A DNA stretch of 64,000 nucleotides from Streptomyces glaucescens (lineage in GTDB: Bacteria; Actinomycetota; Actinomycetes; Streptomycetales; Streptomycetaceae), in NCBI RefSeq assembly GCF_000761215.1, contig NZ_CP009438.1:3799001-3863000 (forward strand), given 5' to 3'. Under the pieces are notes generated by a model that was not told the origin of the DNA, did not search any database, and was given only the letters and a program-made list of their open reading frames with translations. Shown here piece after piece: positions 1-10,330 of this stretch. The translations under genes and the position numbers were made by a program. The first letter of the stretch is position 1. Each line of letters opens with the position of its first letter.

Positions 1-146
1 CCCCCAGGGGAAATCCCCCAGGCTCCCTCCTCTCCTCGTCCGCCTTCAGGAGGTGCCGCAACCGCCGTCTCTACAACCTGAGGGGGACTCCGCTTCGGGA
101 CCTGCGGGCGATGAGGACGGCGGGGTGGCGAACCTAGCGTTGAGCC

Positions 147-722
147 ATGACCACACTCGTCTGCACCGGCGCCCCGGACGCCGCCACGTGGGCCACGCCG
201 GCCACGCGGACGCTGCCGCACGCCACGTACCCGTCGTTCTCGTCGTACGTGCGGGCCCGTCAGCCGATGCTGCTGCGCACCGCCCGGTCGCTGACCGCGA
301 ACCCGTGCGACGCCGAGGATCTGCTGCAGACCGCGCTGACCAAGACCTACGTCGCGTGGGACCGGATCGAGGACCATCGCGCGCTCGACGGCTACGTGCG
401 CCGCGCCCTGCTGAACACCCGCACCTCGCAGTGGCGCAAGCGCAGGGTCGACGAGTTCACCTGTGACGAGCTGCCGGAGCCGGAGCCGGTGTCCGGCGGG
501 AACGACCCGGCGGAGCGGCAGGCGCTGCACGACGCGATGTGGCGGGCGATCCTGCGCCTGCCGGCGCGCCAGCGGGCGATGGTCGTCCTGCGGTACTACG
601 AGGACCTGAGCGAGGCGCAGACCGCCGAGGTGCTCGGCGTCTCGGTCGGCACGGTGAAGTCGGCGGTCTCCCGGGCCCTGGGGAAGCTGCGCGAGGACCC
701 GGAGCTGGAACCGGTCCGATAG
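147..722 (+). CDS. ECF sigma factor, SigE family
   Basis: A 191-residue alternative sigma factor that should direct RNA polymerase to a small promoter set. Sigma region 2 lies at about residues 30-98, with the DAEDLLQTALTKTYVAW core-binding segment. Region 4 lies at about 128-180 and ends in a helix-turn-helix (EAQTAEVLGVSVGTVKSAVSRAL). The linker between them is short, as in ECF factors. The roughly 25-residue N-terminal extension and the motif style match the actinobacterial SigE family. No anti-sigma gene is adjacent on the visible side; anything to the left is outside the window. The ATG at 147 has only a weak ribosome site, so a start slightly further in is possible. Family is clear; regulon unknown. 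Confidence 0.85.
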   Translation: MTTLVCTGAPDAATWATPATRTLPHATYPSFSSYVRARQPMLLRTARSLTANPCDAEDLLQTALTKTYVAWDRIEDHRALDGYVRRALLNTRTSQWRKRRVDEFTCDELPEPEPVSGGNDPAERQALHDAMWRAILRLPARQRAMVVLRYYEDLSEAQTAEVLGVSVGTVKSAVSRALGKLREDPELEPVR

Positions 723-784
723 CAGTGCGCCCGTCCCACCGCAAGGTGACAAGTTCGTCGAGATCGGTGGCCTTCACCTAGTGA

Positions 785-800
785 CATACCGAGCGGTATG
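785..800. promoter_or_regulatory. TetR-type operator candidate upstream of acyl-CoA ligase
   Basis: A perfect inverted repeat, CATACCG-AG-CGGTATG, begins 76 bp before the ligase start. Palindromes with ACCGnnCGGT cores are typical operators of TetR-family repressors, including several that control fatty-acid and acyl-CoA metabolism in actinobacteria. No TetR gene is adjacent, so a regulator encoded elsewhere is inferred. Confidence 0.55.
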
Positions 801-860
801 CGGCCAGAATCAGCGCATCTCTTACCGCCGCGTAGGCAATGTCGCCCCCGGGAGGACGCC

Positions 861-2516
<1,656 letters not shown>

Positions 2517-2581
2517 CCCGGCTCTGGTCCGGCTCTGGTCCGGCGGCCGCGTCCGCCGGGATGCCGTTCCCCCCGGGCCCT

Positions 2582-2618
2582 GGCCGTCGTACGGCGCACT
2601 CGGCGTCGTACGACGGCC
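2582..2618. terminator. Inverted repeat between convergent ligase and MFS genes
   Basis: Twelve-base arms GGCCGTCGTACG (2582-2593) and CGTACGACGGCC (2607-2618) flank a 13-nt loop in the 181-bp gap between two converging genes. Placement suggests a bidirectional transcription stop. There is no T tract, as is usual in Streptomyces. Confidence 0.5.
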
Positions 2619-2697
2619 GCCCGCGCGAGGGGGCGGACACGGGGGACGGGCGGAGGAACGGAGGCGGACGCGCGGAGGCGGTGACACGTCCGTGCCC

Positions 2698-3981
2698 TCA
2701 CCGCCGTCCCGCGGTCGTCCCCCACCCCAGCAGCAGCCACGCCGCCGCCACCCCGCACACCCCGCCCCAGCCGAAGTGGCTGTAGGCGGAGCCCGCGAGG
2801 GCCGAGGCGGCGGCGCCGCCCGCGAAACCCGCCACCACGTACGCGGTGTTGGCGGCGGCCGGGGTGGAGGTGGTGGTCAGGGCCAGGGTCTGGTTGGCGA
2901 CGTGCGAGGCGACGAGTGCCGCGTGCACCAGCACCGCGGCCACGAACAGTGCCGCGAGGAGATGTCCCCCGGCCCAGAACAGGGGCACGGAAACGGCGGC
3001 GAGCAGATACGCGGTGCGCACGACCTTCGCGGCGCCGAACCGGTCCACCAGGCCGCCCGCCAGCGGCGCCACCACGCTCGCGGTGAGCCCGAAGAGGCCG
3101 ACCAGTCCGGCGGTCGCCGTCGACAGGCCGTACTCGGGGCCGGTCAGCAGCAGCGCCAGCGACGTCCACAGCGCGCTCCACGCGCCGAACATCCCCGCCT
3201 GCCTCACGCAGGCCCGCCACAGGTCCGGCGAGCGGCGGACGAGTCCGGGCAGCGCGGCGACACCGCCGAGGAGCGAGCCGGAGCGCGGCCGGTGCTCCGA
3301 CGGCAGGACGAGTGAGGTGGCCAGGCCCAGGGCGAGGGTGAGGACCGCCGCGCCCGCGAACACCCAGCGCCAGCCGAAGGCCTGCCCGCCGAGCCCGCCG
3401 GCGACGCGGGCCGCGACGATGCCGGTGAACAGCCCCGCGATCACCACCGCGACATGGCGGCCCCGGCGCTCGGCGGGGGCGCGTTCGGCGACCAGCGGGA
3501 CGAGCAGCTGAGGGATGACGGTCGCCGCGGAGGCGACGAGGACGGCGGCGGCGAGGGCGGCGGAGCCGGGCGCCGCAGCGGCGGCGGCCAGCGCGAGCGC
3601 CGTGGCGAGGGTGAGGCCGGTGACCAGCCGGCGGCGGTTCACGGTGTCGCCGAGCGGGGCGAAGAGCAGCAGGCCGAGCGCGTAGCCGAACTGCGCGACC
3701 GAGGCGATCCAGGCCACGGCGGAGGGCGTGGAGCCGAAGTCGCGGGCGATGAGGGTGAGCAGCGGGGCGGCCAGGTAGATGTTGGCGGCGGTGACCGCGC
3801 TGCAGACGGCCAGGAGGATCAGGAACAGGGCGGGGGCGGGGCGGACCGCGGTGCGGGGTCCGGGCGCCCGGGCCTCGGGCGCGGAGGGACCGGGCGCGCC
3901 GGGTGCGGCCGATGCGGCGGGTGCGGCGGGTGCGGCGGGAGCGGTGCCGGGGGTGCGGGCGGTGCTGCTCGGTGACGGCAT
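2698..3981 (-). CDS. MFS transporter (DHA1-like exporter)
   Basis: A 427-residue permease with about 12 hydrophobic segments beginning at residue 51, after an unusual Ala/Pro-rich N-terminal tail of about 45 residues. The loop after TM2 carries the MFS motif A region (GDTVNRRRLVTG). By family it is most like drug/proton antiporters; the substrate is unknown. It is divergent from a TetR gene, and the gap holds two almost identical 16-bp palindromes, so it is probably repressed by that TetR and induced by its own substrate. The ATG at 3981 has AAGGG 14 nt upstream; an internal start after the Pro/Ala tail is possible. Confidence 0.85.
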   Translation of the reverse strand: MPSPSSTARTPGTAPAAPAAPAASAAPGAPGPSAPEARAPGPRTAVRPAPALFLILLAVCSAVTAANIYLAAPLLTLIARDFGSTPSAVAWIASVAQFGYALGLLLFAPLGDTVNRRRLVTGLTLATALALAAAAAAPGSAALAAAVLVASAATVIPQLLVPLVAERAPAERRGRHVAVVIAGLFTGIVAARVAGGLGGQAFGWRWVFAGAAVLTLALGLATSLVLPSEHRPRSGSLLGGVAALPGLVRRSPDLWRACVRQAGMFGAWSALWTSLALLLTGPEYGLSTATAGLVGLFGLTASVVAPLAGGLVDRFGAAKVVRTAYLLAAVSVPLFWAGGHLLAALFVAAVLVHAALVASHVANQTLALTTTSTPAAANTAYVVAGFAGGAAASALAGSAYSHFGWGGVCGVAAAWLLLGWGTTAGRR

Positions 3982-4010
3982 GAGCGGGGACCCTTCGAGC
4001 CGACTCTAGT

Positions 4011-4026
4011 AACCAACCGGTTGGTT
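4011..4026. promoter_or_regulatory. TetR operator, MFS-side copy
   Basis: Perfect 16-bp palindrome AACCAACCGGTTGGTT, 29 bp upstream of the MFS start. It pairs with a 15/16 copy at 4069-4084 next to the divergent TetR gene. Two matching palindromes in a divergent tetR/exporter gap is the classical autoregulated arrangement. Confidence 0.8.
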
Positions 4027-4068
4027 GACGGTGGGGGAACAGTCTGCGCCGCCCCCGGATTCCCTGTC

Positions 4069-4084
4069 AACCAAACGGTTGGTT
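4069..4084. promoter_or_regulatory. TetR operator, tetR-side copy
   Basis: AACCAAACGGTTGGTT differs from the MFS-side palindrome at one base. A -10-like TACTCT lies at 4097-4102, six bases before the tetR ATG, so this site would cover the -35 region of a leaderless tetR promoter. Confidence 0.75.
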
Positions 4085-4108
4085 GCCTCGTCGCGCTACT
4101 CTGTTCCC

Positions 4109-4687
4109 ATGGCAGCAAGGGACCCCGAGGCCACCAAGGCCCGGATCTTCGAGGCGGCGGTCGCCGAGTTCGCCCGCCACGGCATCGCGGGCGCCCGCAT
4201 CGACCGCATCGCGAGCGAGGCCAAGGCCAACAAGCAGCTGATCTACGCCTACTTCGGCAACAAGGCGGCGCTGTTCGCCCACGTCCTCGAGAAGAAGATG
4301 CTGGACCTCGCCGCCTCGGTGCCCGTCGACCCGGACGACATCGAGGCCTGGATCGACCGCCTGCTCGACTACCACGCCGCCCACCCCGAGGTGCTGCGCC
4401 TGCTCTTCTGGGAGGGCATCGAGTACGGCTCGTCCGAACTGCCCGACGAGGCCGAGCGCCGGGACCACTACGCCCGCAAGGTCGCGGCCCTCGAGGACGG
4501 CCGGCGCCGCGGCGTCGTCACCGACGCGATCCCCGCACCCGACCTGCTGCTCCTGCTGACCGCCCTGGCCAACTGGGCCACCGTCGTGCCGCAGATGGCC
4601 CGCATCCTGACCGGGCCCGAGGACACCGACCGCGACCGCCTCCGGACGTCGATCAAGGAAGCGGCCCGCAGGCTGGTGGCCCGGTGA
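4109..4687 (+). CDS. TetR/AcrR family transcriptional repressor
   Basis: A 192-residue regulator. The N-terminal helix-turn-helix occupies about residues 10-56 (TKARIFEAAVAEFARHG, then IASEAKANKQLIYAYFGNK). The remainder is a helical ligand-binding domain whose inducer is unknown. The ATG at 4109 is preferred over an upstream in-frame start at 4025 because the N-terminus then begins just before the HTH and because TACTCT sits six bases before it, a leaderless layout; there is no ribosome site. It probably represses the divergent MFS gene and itself through the two 16-bp palindromes. Confidence 0.88.
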   Translation: MAARDPEATKARIFEAAVAEFARHGIAGARIDRIASEAKANKQLIYAYFGNKAALFAHVLEKKMLDLAASVPVDPDDIEAWIDRLLDYHAAHPEVLRLLFWEGIEYGSSELPDEAERRDHYARKVAALEDGRRRGVVTDAIPAPDLLLLLTALANWATVVPQMARILTGPEDTDRDRLRTSIKEAARRLVAR

Positions 4688-4828
4688 CCATGGCGGGCGT
4701 GACCACCTCGACGGCACCACGACGAGCCTGATCACGACGAGCCTGACCACGGCGACCGCGACCACGACGACCGTGACCACGGCGCGGCGACCGCGGCCGG
4801 GCCACCGGCCCGGCCGTCCCGCGTCCGG
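4688..4828. repeat. Low-complexity ACCACGACGA-type spacer
   Basis: The gap between the convergent tetR and sensor genes is built of degenerate short repeats (ACCACGACGAGCCTG, CACGGCGACCGCGACCACGACGACCG). No convincing gene or hairpin is seen. Confidence 0.45.
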
Positions 4829-7800
4829 CTAGTTCGTCCCGATCCGCGCCAGCAGGTCGACGATCCGCGCCTGCACCTCGGCGCTGGTCGACCGCTCCGC
4901 CAGGAACAGCACCGTCTCGCCGGAGGCGAGCCGCGGCAGGTCGGCCTGGTCCACGGCGGCCGTGTAGACGACCAGCGGAGTGCGGTTGAGCTGCCCGTTC
5001 GCGCGCAGCCAGTCCACGATCCCGGCCCGCCGCCGGTGCACCTGCATCAGGTCCATCACGACCAGGTTCGGCCGGAACTGCCCCGCCAGCGTCACCGCGT
5101 CCGTGTCGCTCGCCGCCCGCGCCACCTGCATCCCGCGCCGCTCCAGCGTCGCGGTCAGCGCCAGCGCGATCTCCGCGTGCTCCTCGATCAGCAGCACCCG
5201 CGGCGGGTGCTGCTCGCTGTCGCGCGGGGCGAGCGCCTTCAGCAGCACGGCGGGATCGGCACCGTACGCCGCGTCCCGTGACGCCTGGCCCAGCCCGGCC
5301 GTCACCATCACCGGCACCTCGGCCGCGACGGCGGCCTGCCGCAGCGACTGCAGGGCGGTCCGGGTGATCGGCCCGGTCAGCGGGTCCACGAACAGCGCGG
5401 CGGGGAAGGCCGCGATCTGCGCGTCGACCTCCTCGCGCGAGTGCACGATCACCGGCCGGTAGCCGCGGTCGCTCAGCGCCTGCTGGGTGCTCACGTCGGG
5501 CGCGGGCCACACCAGCAGCCGCCGCGGATTGTCCAGCGGCTCCGGCGGGAGCTCGTCGTCCATCGGCTGCGGACGCGGTGTGTCGGCCACCTCCACGGCT
5601 CCCCCCGGACCGTCCAGCGGTTCGGGCCCCTCGGCGGCGTTCTCGTCCGGCGCGCCTATGGCGTACGACCGTCCCGCCCCCTCGCTGGCCTGCGCGGACA
5701 GCCGCGGCGGCTGGACGGGCGGCACCGGCGGCACCGGCTGGGGCGCGGGCTGCTCGGCCGCCGGATGCGGGCGCCCGGCGGTCGGCTCCGGAGGGGTGCC
5801 CAGCTTGCGGCGACGCCCGGAGCCGCCCGGCTGGTGCGGAGCCGGAGTGGCGGTCGAATGCTGGTGCGGAGCGGGAGTGGCGGCCGGCGGCTGCTGCGCC
5901 TGCGCGGCCTGCCGGTTGAACGGCACGCCCTGGCCGAGGGTGCGCACGCTGATCGCCCGGCCCTGCGTCGAGTCGGGGTCGACCGGCGCCGTCTCGGCGG
6001 GCAGCGGCTGGGCGACCCGCGCGGCGGGGCTCGTGGCCTCGGGCGGCAGGGGGACGGCGGGCGGGGTCGGGTGCAGGGCCTGGGGCACGGAGCCCTGCGC
6101 GGGAGCGGCGGCGGGGTGGGCACCGGGAGCCGGTACGGCGGTGCCCGCGCCCGGGGTGTTCCCGTCGGCGGCCGGCCACGGCCGGGGAGCCGGGGTGCCC
6201 GCGGCGGGCGTCCCGGGCCCGGCGACCGACTCGGCCGGAAGCGGCTGGCCGGGCAGCGGATGGGCGACCGGCTGGACGGCGGGCATCGCGACCGAGTGCG
6301 CCACCGGCTGGGCGGCGGTGACCTGCGCGGGCACCGCGACGTGGCCCGTGCCGGGTGCCGCCTGCGGAGGGACGGTGACGTGCCCGGTGCCGGACACGGC
6401 CTGCGGGGGGACGGTCACGTGCCCGGTGCCGGAAGCGGCCTGCGGGGGGACGGTCACGTGCCCGGTGCCGGAAGCGGTGTTCGCCGGGCCCGCCGGTACG
6501 GCCTGGCCCTGCGCGGCGGGCAGCGGACGGCCAGGGGGCGGCTCCGGCGCACCGTGGGGGGCACCGGCCTGGCCGGTCCGCGCGGCGTCGGACCGGGCCG
6601 GGATCTCCTGCGCGGGCGTCCCGGCCGGCTCCGGCGGCACGGCGACGGCCCGCCGGCGCCGGCCGGTCGGCCCGTTCACGGGGTGCGGCTGCGGCGGGGT
6701 GTGGTCGTCGGCCTGGTCGTGCGGCACGGCGTCGTGCCGACCGTGGTCGTCGGCTCCGGGAGCCGCCGGGGCGCCGGACACCGGGGTGACGCCGGGCGGG
6801 GTCACCGAGCCGGGAGCGCCGGGAGTGCCCGGCGCCCCTCCCGGGGCGGATTGCCGCGGCACCTGGTGCGGCGACGGCGCGGGAACCGGCCGGCCCGGCC
6901 CGCCGGTGAGCGGCTGCGGGCCGGGTACCGGCTGTGCCGCCCCGGCGGCCGGGACGGGGACCGGCATCGGCATCGGCGCGGGGGCCGGCTGTGCGGCGGG
7001 GGCACCGGGCGCTCCGGAGGTCTGGGGGCCGGCCGGACCCGGGACGGACCGCGGGACCTGCCCGCCCTGCTCACCGGGCGATACGGACGCGGGCGGCACC
7101 TGCCCGGGGAGTCCTTGCCGCCCCGGCGGAACCGGCGGCACGGGCTGCCCCGGCGGAACCGGCGCCACCGGAGGACCCGGCCGGTCCTGCCGGCTCTCCT
7201 GCTCCGGCCCGTCGGGCGCCCGGTCCGCGTCGGCCGGCGGCAGGGCGAACACCGTGCGCGGCCCGGCCTCCTGCGCCGCGGCGCGCTCCTGAGCCGCCGC
7301 CAGGGCCCGGCGACGGCGCCCCGTCGGCTGGATGTCCTTCTCCGCCGCGGCGGGCAGCGCGGGCGGCAGGGCGTGCTGTTCCTCGGGGCCGCGCCGGGCC
7401 CGGCGGCCACCGGGCGCGGGGACGCCCTGCGGCGGAACGGTCCCGCCCAGGCCGGTGCCCGCGGCGGCGGTGCCCGCGGCGTGCTCGTCGGCGGTGACGA
7501 CGGCGCCCTCGGCCACCCCGGCGGCGGCCCGCGCCGCGTCCTCCGCGGCCCGGCCGCGCCGGCGGCCCGTGCCGCTGCCGGGCTCCGGCGACTCGGCGGC
7601 GGGCGGTTCGGCGGGGGCGGGCGGCTCGGCCTCCCCGGCCGCCGCTCGCCTGCGCCGCCGGCCGGTGGGGGCGGGGGCGGGCCGCTCAGGACCGGCCTCC
7701 GCGGCGCCGTCCGCCGTACCGGGCAGGTCGGCGTCCAGGAAGGCGTCCGTGGAGGCCCGGCGGGCCCGTCGCCGTCCGCCGCCGGAGGTCCGCTCGGCAG

Positions 7801-9511
7801 CCGGGACGGCGTCGTCCTCGGGAGCGGGAGCGGGTGCGGACACGGCACCCGCGCCCCCGCCGAGCGGCACTTCGAGCACGTAGGCGCTGCCGCTCATGCC
7901 CGGCACCTCGTGCGTCTGGAGCACACCGCCGTGTGCCCGCACGATGCCGCGCACGATCGGCTCGTGCACCGGGTCGCCCCCGGAGTACGGCCCGCGCACC
8001 TCGATCCGTACGACCTCGCCCCGCTGCGCCGCCGCGACCACGACGGTGTTGTCCAGATAGCCGCCGGCCGACACCGGGGAGTTCCCGGTCGCGTCGACCC
8101 CGGCGACGTCGGCGACGAGGTGCGCGAGCGCGGTCGCCAGCAGCGCCGCGTCGACCTCGGCCTCGATGGGCGGGGCGTGCACCGCGAACTGCACCCGTCC
8201 CGGCCCGATCAGCTCCACGGCCCCGTCGACACCGGTGGCGACCACGGCGTCCAGCATCACCTTCGTCCGGGTGATTCCGCCGCCGCCGGAGTCGAGGCGC
8301 TGGTAGCCGAGGACGTTGTCGATCAGCGTGGTGATGCGGGAGTACCCGGCGGACAGGTGGTGGAGGACCTGGTTGGCCTCCGGCCACAGCTGGCCGGCGT
8401 CGTCCGCGGCGAGGGCGGACAGCTCCCGGCGCAGTTCGTCGAGGGGCCCACGCAGGGAGGTGCCCAGCAGGGTGAGGAGCTGCTCGTACCGTCCGGCCAG
8501 TGCCTCGTAGCGGTCCTTCTCCCGCTCGGCGAGCGCGGCGTACCGATCCTCGCCCGCGGCCAGCTCCTCCGCGTGCCGCTCGCGCAGCTCCTCCAGCTCG
8601 GTGACGTGCTGCTGGCGCAGCGCGGTCAGGTCGGAGGCGTGGCTCTCGGCGAGCCGCTCCAGCTCCTCCGCGTGCCGCTGCTCGGCCGCCTCCTTCTCCT
8701 CCACCAGCGCGTCGTACGGCCGCCGGTCGAGGAACGTCATCACCGCGCCGACCAGCTGGTCGCCGTCGCGCACCGGCGCGGTGGTCAGGTCGACCGGCAC
8801 CTTGTCGCCGCTCTTGGACCACAGCACCTGGCCGCGCACCCGGTGCTTGCGCCCGGACCGCAGGGTGTCGGCGAGCGGGGACTCGTCGTACGGGAAGGGG
8901 GAGCCGTCGGCGCGCGAGTGCAGGAAGAGGTCGTGGAGCTGCTTGCCGCCGAGGTCGCTGGCCCGGTAGCCCAGGATCTGCGCGGCGGCCGGGTTGACCA
9001 GGACGATCCGCCCGTCGGTGTCGGTGCCGACGACGCCCTCTCCCGCGGCCCGCAGGATCATCTCCGTCTGCCGCTGCGAGCGGGCCAGCTCGGCCTCGGT
9101 GTCGACGGTGCCGGACAGGTCGCGGACGACCAGCATCAGCAGCTCGTCGCCGGTGTGGCCGTAGCCGTCGTAGGCCTGCTGGCCGCTCTCCAGGTTCGCG
9201 GACGTGACCTCGACCGGGAACTCGGTTCCGTCGGTGCGGCGGGCCGTCATCCGGGTCGGCTTGGTCCGCCCGCGCGGGTCCATGTGGTCGGGCCGCCGCA
9301 TGGAACCGGGGATGAGCTTGGAGTCGAACTGGGGCAGCAGGTCCAGCAGCCCGCGCCCGACCAGGGCGGTGCCCGGCGCCTCGAAGGCCTCCAGGGCGAT
9401 GGCGTTGGCGTTGACCACGGTTCCGTTGGCGTTGACCAGGACCAACGCGTCGGGCAGCGCGTCGAGTATGGCTGCGAGGCGAGCAGCGCCTCGGGGTGGC
9501 CTGCTGCTCAC
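4829..9511 (-). CDS. Giant PAS sensor with degenerate kinase core and C-terminal receiver
   Basis: A 1560-residue multidomain protein. Two PAS domains lie at about residues 12-125 and 150-270. A Glu-rich coiled coil follows at 275-345. Then comes a histidine-kinase-like dimerisation/ATPase region to about 550, a Pro/Ala/Gly-rich linker at 555-1325, a receiver-like domain at about 1327-1430 and a second receiver at about 1436-1555 (VLLIEE near its start, VVMDLM around the phosphoacceptor Asp). The H-box reads GTSLRGPL where kinases have SHELRTPL, so the histidine is replaced by Thr. The N-box asparagines are also missing, though the AHGG turn survives. It may be a pseudokinase scaffold. The GTG at 9511 has GGAGGA eight bases upstream. 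No transmembrane segment is obvious, so it is probably cytoplasmic. Confidence 0.8.
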   Translation of the reverse strand: MSSRPPRGAARLAAILDALPDALVLVNANGTVVNANAIALEAFEAPGTALVGRGLLDLLPQFDSKLIPGSMRRPDHMDPRGRTKPTRMTARRTDGTEFPVEVTSANLESGQQAYDGYGHTGDELLMLVVRDLSGTVDTEAELARSQRQTEMILRAAGEGVVGTDTDGRIVLVNPAAAQILGYRASDLGGKQLHDLFLHSRADGSPFPYDESPLADTLRSGRKHRVRGQVLWSKSGDKVPVDLTTAPVRDGDQLVGAVMTFLDRRPYDALVEEKEAAEQRHAEELERLAESHASDLTALRQQHVTELEELRERHAEELAAGEDRYAALAEREKDRYEALAGRYEQLLTLLGTSLRGPLDELRRELSALAADDAGQLWPEANQVLHHLSAGYSRITTLIDNVLGYQRLDSGGGGITRTKVMLDAVVATGVDGAVELIGPGRVQFAVHAPPIEAEVDAALLATALAHLVADVAGVDATGNSPVSAGGYLDNTVVVAAAQRGEVVRIEVRGPYSGGDPVHEPIVRGIVRAHGGVLQTHEVPGMSGSAYVLEVPLGGGAGAVSAPAPAPEDDAVPAAERTSGGGRRRARRASTDAFLDADLPGTADGAAEAGPERPAPAPTGRRRRRAAAGEAEPPAPAEPPAAESPEPGSGTGRRRGRAAEDAARAAAGVAEGAVVTADEHAAGTAAAGTGLGGTVPPQGVPAPGGRRARRGPEEQHALPPALPAAAEKDIQPTGRRRRALAAAQERAAAQEAGPRTVFALPPADADRAPDGPEQESRQDRPGPPVAPVPPGQPVPPVPPGRQGLPGQVPPASVSPGEQGGQVPRSVPGPAGPQTSGAPGAPAAQPAPAPMPMPVPVPAAGAAQPVPGPQPLTGGPGRPVPAPSPHQVPRQSAPGGAPGTPGAPGSVTPPGVTPVSGAPAAPGADDHGRHDAVPHDQADDHTPPQPHPVNGPTGRRRRAVAVPPEPAGTPAQEIPARSDAARTGQAGAPHGAPEPPPGRPLPAAQGQAVPAGPANTASGTGHVTVPPQAASGTGHVTVPPQAVSGTGHVTVPPQAAPGTGHVAVPAQVTAAQPVAHSVAMPAVQPVAHPLPGQPLPAESVAGPGTPAAGTPAPRPWPAADGNTPGAGTAVPAPGAHPAAAPAQGSVPQALHPTPPAVPLPPEATSPAARVAQPLPAETAPVDPDSTQGRAISVRTLGQGVPFNRQAAQAQQPPAATPAPHQHSTATPAPHQPGGSGRRRKLGTPPEPTAGRPHPAAEQPAPQPVPPVPPVQPPRLSAQASEGAGRSYAIGAPDENAAEGPEPLDGPGGAVEVADTPRPQPMDDELPPEPLDNPRRLLVWPAPDVSTQQALSDRGYRPVIVHSREEVDAQIAAFPAALFVDPLTGPITRTALQSLRQAAVAAEVPVMVTAGLGQASRDAAYGADPAVLLKALAPRDSEQHPPRVLLIEEHAEIALALTATLERRGMQVARAASDTDAVTLAGQFRPNLVVMDLMQVHRRRAGIVDWLRANGQLNRTPLVVYTAAVDQADLPRLASGETVLFLAERSTSAEVQARIVDLLARIGTN
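6328..6483 (-). repeat. Four 39-bp tandem repeats in the sensor linker
   Basis: Within the Pro-rich linker (about residues 1011-1062) a 13-residue unit, SGTGHVTVPPQAA, occurs four times in a row, the last copy diverged (PGTGHVAVPAQV). The DNA copies are close to identical, so the array is recent or kept even by recombination and could vary in number between strains. Confidence 0.8.
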
Positions 9512-9722
9512 GAGACGCTTCCTCCCTGTTACCGCACCTTGCCGACCGCTCGGGCCATCTTGCCAACCGGCCCGCGGCGTGTCACGCGAGGGAGTCTAAG
9601 GGCTGGGGTCGCCCTCGCGACGCGGGATCGGGGAGAGGTCGCCCCACGCGGTGAGGCCCGCCGGCCACCCCCGCGGCAAGGAGCACATCACCGCGTACGT
9701 CCGCGCCCATGCGCCCTTCTCG

Positions 9723-10259
9723 TCACCTGCGCAGGACGTTCACACCGCGCCCCTGCCCCTCGCTCGCATCGGGCAGGAACGGGACGAGCCGGTCCCAGCG
9801 GTCGATCTCGCAGCCGTTGCTGCGGTCGAACGCGGCGTCGACGGGGCGTCCGGCCCAGGTGCCGGTGACACGGGCGGTCGCGGTGCCGCCGTACCGCATG
9901 GTGCAGAGGGCGTCCCCGGCGACGGGCGCGAAGGCGTCGCTGCCCCACCGGGTGTTGCGGTCGAGCGCCCGGCAGGCCCCGGCCGGGTCCGGATGGCTGC
10001 CCCGGCTCGGGTGGCAGTCCAGCTCGTAGGTCCCGTCCGCGTCGCCGCCCGCGTCGCGGACGGTGACGGTCAGGTGGTGATCGCCGGGGTGGTGCCCGCC
10101 GGCGGACCGGTCGGGGCCGTGCGGCGGTGGCGGCAGCGCGGGGGACGGGACGGCGTGGGCGGCGGACGGCGCGGCGGAGAACGCGCCGAGCGCGGCGAGG
10201 GAAGCGCCGGCGGCGACGATCAGCCGCCGCACGGCGTGCGGGGTGGTGGCGTGCGGCAT
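9723..10259 (-). CDS. SSI-family subtilisin/trypsin inhibitor, secreted
   Basis: A 178-residue preprotein of the Streptomyces subtilisin inhibitor family (MEROPS I16), which blocks extracellular serine proteases. A signal peptide covers about residues 1-36 (basic start, hydrophobic LIVAAGASLAALGAF, then AHA). The mature part has the four conserved cysteines: DCHPS, GACRAL, LCTMR and NGCEID. By alignment with SSI (CPM-V) the reactive bond should be Met-Arg in CTMRYGG. After the signal there is a His/Pro-rich stretch (PPPPHGPDR, GGHHPGDHH). The ATG at 10259 gives a normal signal peptide; longer in-frame starts exist and no strong ribosome site is visible. The reactive-site DNA is duplicated in inverted orientation upstream. 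Confidence 0.88.
   Translation of the reverse strand: MPHATTPHAVRRLIVAAGASLAALGAFSAAPSAAHAVPSPALPPPPHGPDRSAGGHHPGDHHLTVTVRDAGGDADGTYELDCHPSRGSHPDPAGACRALDRNTRWGSDAFAPVAGDALCTMRYGGTATARVTGTWAGRPVDAAFDRSNGCEIDRWDRLVPFLPDASEGQGRGVNVLRR
9861..9899. repeat. Inverted repeat arm inside SSI gene
   Basis: These 39 bases encode the SSI reactive-site segment MRYGGTATARVTG on the minus strand. Their reverse complement recurs at 10389-10427 with a single mismatch. Confidence 0.9.
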
Positions 10260-10330
10260 GACCTGGACAACGCCCCGGGCGTCCGTATGTTGCGTCCGGC
10301 CCGCCGACTCCGCCCGCACCGGCCCACGCG

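Noticed and set aside
5441..9868. Plus-strand open frame of 1475 codons antisense to the sensor gene
   Set aside because: It is Arg/Gly-rich throughout, has no domain, and mirrors the well-formed PAS/receiver protein on the minus strand; it is a typical high-GC shadow frame.
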